Below are positions 56,876 through 64,000 of a stretch of 64,000 nucleotides of DNA, piece after piece. The stretch's first letter is position 1. Every line of letters starts with the position of its first letter. The position numbers and the translations under genes were made by a program. The DNA comes from Methylobacterium sp. Leaf104 (GTDB taxonomy: Bacteria; Pseudomonadota; Alphaproteobacteria; Rhizobiales; Beijerinckiaceae): positions 62,001 to 126,000 of the forward strand of contig NZ_LMMZ01000005.1 of assembly GCF_001422885.1 (NCBI RefSeq), read 5' to 3'. The notes under the pieces are model-generated. The model did no database searches. It was not told the origin of the DNA and was given only the letters and a program-made list of their open reading frames with translations.

Positions 56876-57622
56876 CTACTCCACCCGCTGCCAGCCGGGA
56901 CCCATCAGGCGCTCCTGCGGGGTGAAGCGGGCCTTGTAGTCCATCTTGCGCGATCCCTCGACCCAGTAGCCGAGATAGAGGTAGGGCAGGCCGAGATCGG
57001 CGGCGCGCCGGATATGGTCGACGATCATGTAGGTGCCGAGCGAGCGGTGCGCCTCGACCGGATCGTAGAACGAGTAGACCATCGACAGGCCGTCCGCGAG
57101 GACGTCGGTCAGGCACAGGGCGACCGTCGGCCCGGTGCCCCGCCCGTTGATCGCGGTGTCGGGGCCGCGCCGGCGATAGGTCACCAGGTGGGTGTCCACG
57201 TGGCTGTCCTCGATCATCATGGCGTAGTCGAGCACGGTCATGTCGACCATGCCGCCGTCGCCGTGGCGGGCGTCGAGGTAGCGCCGGAACAGGGCGTACT
57301 GCTCCGAGGCCGGGCGGTTGGGCTCGGGGGTGCCGACGAGGTCGGCGTTGCGCTGGAGGATGCGGCGCTGGCTGCCCGAGGGCCTAAAGTCCGACACCAC
57401 CACCCGCACCGAGATGCAGGCGCGGCAGGATTCGCAGGCCGGCCGGTAGGCGATGGTCTGCGAGCGGCGGAAGCCGCCCTGGGTCAGGATCTCGTTGAGA
57501 TCGCGCGCGCGGCGCCCGACGAGGTGGGTGAACACCTTCCGCTCCTCCTGGCCCGGCAGGTAGGGGCACGGGGAGGGCGCCGTGAGGTAGAATTGCGGGG
57601 TGTCCCGGGAATGGCTCGTCAC
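56876..57622 (-). CDS. bpt: Aspartate/glutamate leucyltransferase (Bpt)
   Basis: A 248-residue aminoacyl-tRNA-protein transferase of the N-end rule, which adds leucine to N-terminal Asp or Glu and marks proteins for ClpAP. The family start ([20 protein letters not shown]), [12 protein letters not shown] cysteine motif, and [25 protein letters not shown] near the C terminus are present. GTG 57622 fits the conserved N terminus; the longer reading to 57667 would begin with TTG and adds residues not seen in the family. Length is as expected. Confidence 0.93.
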   Translation of the reverse strand: MTSHSRDTPQFYLTAPSPCPYLPGQEERKVFTHLVGRRARDLNEILTQGGFRRSQTIAYRPACESCRACISVRVVVSDFRPSGSQRRILQRNADLVGTPEPNRPASEQYALFRRYLDARHGDGGMVDMTVLDYAMMIEDSHVDTHLVTYRRRGPDTAINGRGTGPTVALCLTDVLADGLSMVYSFYDPVEAHRSLGTYMIVDHIRRAADLGLPYLYLGYWVEGSRKMDYKARFTPQERLMGPGWQRVE

Positions 57623-57829
57623 GCTTGTCTGTCGCCCGCCACGCGGGGTGCGCCCCGCGCACCCCAAGACTTGAGTGTATCCGCAACGCGGGCGGGCTCA
57701 ACACCCTGAGGGGGGTTCCGCGACGATTTCGTACGAAACCTTGATCAGCCCGCGCGCACGAGGCGCGTCTCCAGCAAGGCTTGCGCCCCGGATAGACTTG
57801 AGCGGCCGAGGACGACCCGGAGCGGCGCC

Positions 57830-58318
57830 TCAGCCGGCGCGCACCACCGCGAGGCCGAGGAGCAGGTCGTGGCCGAGGCGGCGGTCGGCGCGCACGAGGC
57901 CGATGCTGACATCGAGCATCCAGAGCACGAAGGCGGAGGCGACCGCCACGTAGAACAGCAGCGCGTGGATCGCGGCCGTGAGGTAGTCCACCCGGGCGCC
58001 GCTCTCCGGCGCGACCACGCGCAGGCCCATCATCCGCATGCCCCAGGTGCTCTGTCCGGAGCCGCCCACCGTGATGGCGCTGTAGAGGATGCCGCTCGCC
58101 GGCAGGATCGCGAACAGGGTCCAGCCGAGGCCGAAGGTGAGGACGCCGATCACGGTGATCGCCAGCATCAGGAAGGCCGTGAAGCCGAAGATGAACAGGA
58201 TGTCGAGCAGGTAGGCGACGAAGCGCGCGCCGAGGCTGCCCCGCACGTAGGGCACGGGGAACTGGGGGGCGTAGCCGGTCTGGAAGCGATCGGCGTAGGG
58301 GCTTTGCGTCTCGCGCAT
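57830..58318 (-). CDS. RDD family membrane protein
   Basis: A 162-residue inner-membrane protein with the RDD fold: GSLGARFVAYLLDILFIFGF (Arg and Asp in TM1, giving the family name), three more hydrophobic segments, and GQSTWGMRMMGLRVV. Function of the family is mostly unknown; some members act in ion or antibiotic transport. ATG 58318 has AGGAG six nt upstream and is preferred over GTG 58414. It lies downstream of the hemB and lipoprotein genes on the same strand, at 108 bp. Confidence 0.88.
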   Translation of the reverse strand: MRETQSPYADRFQTGYAPQFPVPYVRGSLGARFVAYLLDILFIFGFTAFLMLAITVIGVLTFGLGWTLFAILPASGILYSAITVGGSGQSTWGMRMMGLRVVAPESGARVDYLTAAIHALLFYVAVASAFVLWMLDVSIGLVRADRRLGHDLLLGLAVVRAG

Positions 58319-58426
58319 GGGGCGCTCCTGGGGTCGCTCGCGGGAGGGAGCGGCGGACCTCTCCCGCGAGAGATGGGCGCGGCCCCGGAAACTCTCAAGA
58401 TCGGGAACGCTCACGATCGCGCCGGC

Positions 58427-61210
<2,784 letters not shown>

Positions 61211-61223
61211 GGAGAGGTCACGC

Positions 61224-61691
61224 GTGCGCGGATTGACGAAAGTCCCGGGTCCCCGCGAGATCCGCGGCCGCAACCAGGAGGGCGGCGGCGACCGGATCGA
61301 ACGCACGCCTCAGGTGCCGCAGACCGGCTGGGACGTGGTGCTGGTCTGGTTCATGCGGGTGATCGCCCTGTTCTGGCTGGGCAAGGCCGTCGCCACCTGG
61401 GCCGGCATCCTCGACATCCTGCCGGGCGGCCGCCCCTTCGAATCGGAGACGCTGGGGCGCCAGAGCGTGATCGTCTACTTCGCGGTGATCGACCCGATGG
61501 CGGCGGTCGGCCTCTGGCTGACGAGCGCCTGGGGCGGCGTGGTCTGGCTGCTGGCCGCCACGAGTGCCTTGACCCTCGCCGTCCTAACGCCGCAGCTCCT
61601 GCCAATAGCGCCCGTATACCTCGCAATACAGGGCGGAATTATTGCGTTGTATTTTATCTTGTCTTTCCTGGCGGCGCGGGAAATCCGGTAA
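61224..61691 (+). CDS. Four-helix inner-membrane protein (DUF6163-like)
   Basis: About 155 residues: a polar N terminus of 45 residues and then roughly four hydrophobic helices (VVLVWFMRVIALFWLGKAVATW, IVYFAVIDPMAAVGLWL, WLLAATSALTLAVL, PVYLAIQGGIIALYFILSFLA). The pattern and the position just before ldtR match DUF6163 proteins of Hyphomicrobiales. GTG 61224 has GGAGAGG 6 nt upstream. Its role is unknown; proximity to ldtR suggests an envelope function. Confidence 0.75.
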   Translation: MRGLTKVPGPREIRGRNQEGGGDRIERTPQVPQTGWDVVLVWFMRVIALFWLGKAVATWAGILDILPGGRPFESETLGRQSVIVYFAVIDPMAAVGLWLTSAWGGVVWLLAATSALTLAVLTPQLLPIAPVYLAIQGGIIALYFILSFLAAREIR

Positions 61692-61856
61692 ACGGCGTGT
61701 TACGATAATCGCTTCATCTTGCATTTACCGAGAGAGGTAAATCGCAAATTCATCCTATCGCTTAAACCGTCTTTCATCTGCGACTCCTAGGTTGGCTTCA
61801 TGAGCGGTGGCGAAGAACACCGGCCCTGAAACACCAGAGACCTGAAGAGGCCCATG

Positions 61857-62369
61857 ATGAAGTCCCAGGCTGCCAAGGTTAGCAAGACCGACACCGCTCC
61901 CGAGACCGCTCCGGCGCACGGCTCGTATCTGGAGGCCCTGCACCTCGTCGAGCGCCTGCACCGCCGACTCCTCGACGTCATCAAGGACGAGTTCGAGCGG
62001 CGCGACCGCGAAGACGTCAACAGCGTCCAGGCGCTGCTGCTCTACAACATCGGCGACAAGGAGCTCACCGCGAGCGAGCTGCGCACGAAGGGCTACTATC
62101 TCGGCTCGAACGTCTCCTACAACGTCAAGAAGCTCGTCGAGGCCGGCTACCTGCACCACGCCCGGTCGAAGACCGACCGCCGCTCGGTCCGCATCAGCCT
62201 GACCGACAAGGGCCGCCAGGTCCACGACATCATCCAGAGCCTCTACGACAAGCACGCCCGCACCATCCAGCCGATCGGCGGCATCTCGGACGACGATTTC
62301 GGCCGCCTGAACACCGCGCTCAGCCGCCTGGAGCGCTTCTGGACCGACCAGATCCGCTACCGCCTCTGA
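61857..62369 (+). CDS. ldtR: MarR-family regulator LdtR
   Basis: A 170-residue winged-helix regulator. A helical N terminus is followed by DVNSVQALLLYNIGDKELTASELRTKGYYLGSNVSYNVKKLVEAGYLHHARSKTDRRSVRISLT, the near-invariant DNA-binding region of LdtR in alphaproteobacteria, and a dimerisation helix. In Liberibacter and Sinorhizobium LdtR controls an L,D-transpeptidase and osmotic stress response. ATG 61857 fits the GAAGAGG spacing; ATG 61854 also possible. A hairpin terminator follows. Upstream DNA at 61690-61850 is notably AT-rich, likely promoter. Confidence 0.93.
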   Translation: MKSQAAKVSKTDTAPETAPAHGSYLEALHLVERLHRRLLDVIKDEFERRDREDVNSVQALLLYNIGDKELTASELRTKGYYLGSNVSYNVKKLVEAGYLHHARSKTDRRSVRISLTDKGRQVHDIIQSLYDKHARTIQPIGGISDDDFGRLNTALSRLERFWTDQIRYRL

Positions 62370-62401
62370 GGACGGACGCGCCCGCGACCCCGACGACCCA
62401 G

Positions 62402-62423
62402 CAAGCCCGGTTCGCCGGGCTTG
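62402..62423 (+). terminator. Intrinsic-type terminator after ldtR
   Basis: A perfect 9-bp stem CAAGCCCGG/CCGGGCTTG with a stable TTCG tetraloop, starting 33 bp after the ldtR stop; followed by TTCG rather than a long T-run. Confidence 0.75.
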
Positions 62424-62520
62424 TTCGCGTTCGAGACCAGACCACGCTGGACCCGACCCGTGGGGCCGGCTCACCGGGACCCGGTACGAGGCCCCCGACG
62501 GACCGCGGGTGCCGTGCCGG

Positions 62521-63051
62521 TCAGGAGCCGGCGTGCTCGGACGATTCCTCGCCGGCCGGCTTGCCGTCGTCGCGGGCGCGGTGGAGCATGAAGATCGCGA
62601 ACACCATCGTGAGGATCAGGCCGGCGAGGACGCCGAGCTCGATCATCGAGGCCTGGAACAGCGCCTGCTTCTCCGGCGACCAGTCCTTGGCGTGGGTGAT
62701 CTCCGACGATTGCAGGGTGATGACCAGGACGCGCCGGATCGAGGCGATGAGCCCGACGATGAGGAACGGCTCGCAGGTGAGCTTGCCCGAGCGCATCGAC
62801 ACCCGCACCGTGTGCAGGATCTCGATCAGCATCAGCAGGAACAACAGCCGATCCACCACCTCGAGGATCTGGTCGGCGCCACCGAGGTGGCGCAAGGCTT
62901 CCCAGGTCAGCGCGGAGGCATCGATCAGCGCGACGAGGGCGGTCAGCGCGAGGAGAAGACCGAGCGCCGCGTAGATCGCGTGCTCCGTGTGCAGAAAGAC
63001 GAAGCTCGCCGCGCGCGTGAGCCGGCCCTGATCCTCCCGGTCGTCGGACAT
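62521..63051 (-). CDS. PsiE-family (phosphate-starvation-inducible) membrane protein
   Basis: A 176-residue protein with four TM helices (YAALGLLLALTALVALIDAS, LLFLLMLIEILHTV, FLIVGLIASIRRVLVITL, LGVLAGLILTMVFAIFML) in the PsiE pattern; the LIEILHTVRVSMRSGKLTCEPFLIVGLIASIRR core is characteristic. Function in the family is poorly defined. ATG 63051. It is not clustered with pst or pho genes here. Confidence 0.88.
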   Translation of the reverse strand: MSDDREDQGRLTRAASFVFLHTEHAIYAALGLLLALTALVALIDASALTWEALRHLGGADQILEVVDRLLFLLMLIEILHTVRVSMRSGKLTCEPFLIVGLIASIRRVLVITLQSSEITHAKDWSPEKQALFQASMIELGVLAGLILTMVFAIFMLHRARDDGKPAGEESSEHAGS

Positions 63052-63213
63052 GACGCTCTCCCCCTTTGGTTGCGACGATCAGACAGGATCGGCGCCGGGG
63101 CGTCCAGCGTGGGCGGGCTTCGAAACCCCTCCGTCCGGCCCGGGCAGGCCGGCCGGCGGGATCACGACCGCGTCAGGATCGTGCGGAAGGCGGGCGAGGG
63201 GGCTCTTCAGGGG

Positions 63214-64000
63214 TCACAGCATGTCCTCGACCCGGATCGGCAGGGTGCGGATGCGGCGGCCGGTGGCGTGGAACACCGCGTTGGCGATCGCGGCGTTGAC
63301 GCCGATGATCCCGAGCTCGCCCAGGCCCTTGAGACCGAGGGGGTTCACGGCGTCGTCCGGGTCGGGGACCAGCAGGGCCTCCACCGCCGGCGCGTCGGCC
63401 GCCGTCGCGACGAGGTACTCGGCCAGATCCGCGTTGCGGTAGTGGCCACGGTCGAGGATCGTCTCCTCCAGGAGCGCCGAGCCGAGACCCCAGATCATCC
63501 CGCCGGTGAGCTGGCTGCGCGCCGTCAGCGGGTTGAGCACGCGTCCGGCCGCGAAGGCGCCGAGGAGGCGCGGAACCCGAATCTCGCCGGTCTCCTCGTG
63601 GACGAGCACGCGCGCGAACTGGGCGCCGAAGGCCCAGGACACCGCCTTGCTGCCGGCCCCGGTGCCGAGGGCCATCCTGCCCGATTCGATCGCCGCCAGC
63701 GCCTCCGGCCCCGACCCCTCGGGCGTGAAGGCGGTCACGGTCTCGATCCCGGCGGGGTCGAGCCCCGCGACGACGGTCCCCAGCGGACAGGTCCGCCCGT
63801 CCGGCGCGACGAGCGCGCCCGCCCGCAGACGCAAAGCGGCGGGATCGGCGCCGGCCAGGGGTCCGGCCCCGGTGGCGGCCTGTGCCAGGCGGGCGCGAAG
63901 CGTCTCGCAGGCCTGCGCCAGGGTGTGGAGCAGGCTCGTCGTCGTGGACGATCCCCCTGAGAGGCCGGCGGCGGGCAGATCGGTGTCCCCGAGGCGGATG
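63214..64000 (-). CDS. Xanthine dehydrogenase-family molybdopterin-binding subunit (5' end cut by window edge)
   Basis: The C-terminal 262 residues of a large Mo-hydroxylase subunit; the frame runs off the right edge, so the start is outside. Visible parts include IRLGDTDLPAAGLSGGSSTTTSL (cofactor-binding region), GAQFARVLVHEETGEIRVPRLLGAFAAGRVLNP, TGGMIWGLGSALLEET, and GLKGLGELGIIGVNAAIANAVFHATG with the catalytic Glu of the GxGE motif. These define the aldehyde oxidase/xanthine dehydrogenase CoxL-like family. Substrate and the partner FAD and iron-sulphur subunits are not visible. Confidence 0.9.
   Translation of the reverse strand, partial: IRLGDTDLPAAGLSGGSSTTTSLLHTLAQACETLRARLAQAATGAGPLAGADPAALRLRAGALVAPDGRTCPLGTVVAGLDPAGIETVTAFTPEGSGPEALAAIESGRMALGTGAGSKAVSWAFGAQFARVLVHEETGEIRVPRLLGAFAAGRVLNPLTARSQLTGGMIWGLGSALLEETILDRGHYRNADLAEYLVATAADAPAVEALLVPDPDDAVNPLGLKGLGELGIIGVNAAIANAVFHATGRRIRTLPIRVEDML

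Noticed and set aside
63066..63213. Small plus-strand frames between the PsiE-like and molybdenum enzyme genes
   Set aside because: Arg/Pro/Ser-rich shadows without a ribosome-binding site or recognisable sequence.

Overview
This 64-kb window is GC-rich chromosomal DNA from an alphaproteobacterium of the Hyphomicrobiales (Rhizobiales), most likely Methylobacterium or Methylorubrum. That placement is an inference. It rests on the very high third-position GC, an LdtR-type MarR regulator, an HWE-type histidine kinase, several Crp/Fnr paralogues, a GCG_CRPN-type small secreted protein, and Bpt, RpoH and HemB proteins of alphaproteobacterial type. No phage, CRISPR array, rRNA operon or intact insertion sequence was seen. 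Most long reading frames opposite real genes are codon-phase shadows and are left out.

Layout. 1-3.5 kb: a sensory kinase cut by the left edge, a Crp/Fnr regulator with two promoter palindromes, and two small proteins. 3.7-8.1 kb: an accessory block (LysE-type exporter, second Crp/Fnr regulator, exported pentapeptide-repeat protein, TetX-like flavin monooxygenase) bounded by inverted copies of a 31-bp repeat. 8.1-24 kb: cell-wall and core genes (class A PBP, GH13 glucosyl enzyme, higBA toxin-antitoxin, ABC1/UbiB-like kinase, MBL hydrolase, gyrB, katG, glutathione transferase). 24-27.8 kb: a minus-strand class GN sortase module consisting of a VIT/vWA protein with an LPQTG sorting signal, its sortase, and an HTH protein. 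A perfect 62-bp tandem duplication sits on the gene junction. 28-32 kb: assorted metabolic genes and a truncated haemoglobin. 32-37.3 kb: a TetR-adaptor-RND efflux operon. 37.9-41 kb: EF-hand and GCG_CRPN secreted proteins next to an OmpR-type two-component system. 41.2-43.2 kb: a divergent MarR/flavin-hydroxylase pair with two matching operators. 43.5-51.9 kb: tRNA-Glu, an RluA-type pseudouridine synthase, rpoH, purA, a class IV aminotransferase and purB. 52.2-56.8 kb: two tandem paralogous TonB-dependent siderophore receptors. 56.9-64 kb: bpt, RDD protein, hemB, an enoyl-CoA hydratase/isomerase-family protein, ldtR, a PsiE-family protein, and a xanthine-dehydrogenase-type large subunit cut by the right edge.

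How the genes work together. Several units carry their own local regulation: the Crp gene at 5.2 kb has a GTGA-N6-TCAC site upstream, higBA has an inverted repeat over its -10, the MarR gene has two near-identical palindromes in its divergent promoter, and the RND operon has a TetR-type operator. katG, the pump, the siderophore receptors, rpoH and LdtR together give the window a stress and envelope flavour. The most distinctive feature is the sortase junction. There, the duplication has inserted a 21-codon micro-ORF that preserves ATGA overlaps on both sides, so translational coupling from the substrate gene to the sortase gene could still be relayed.
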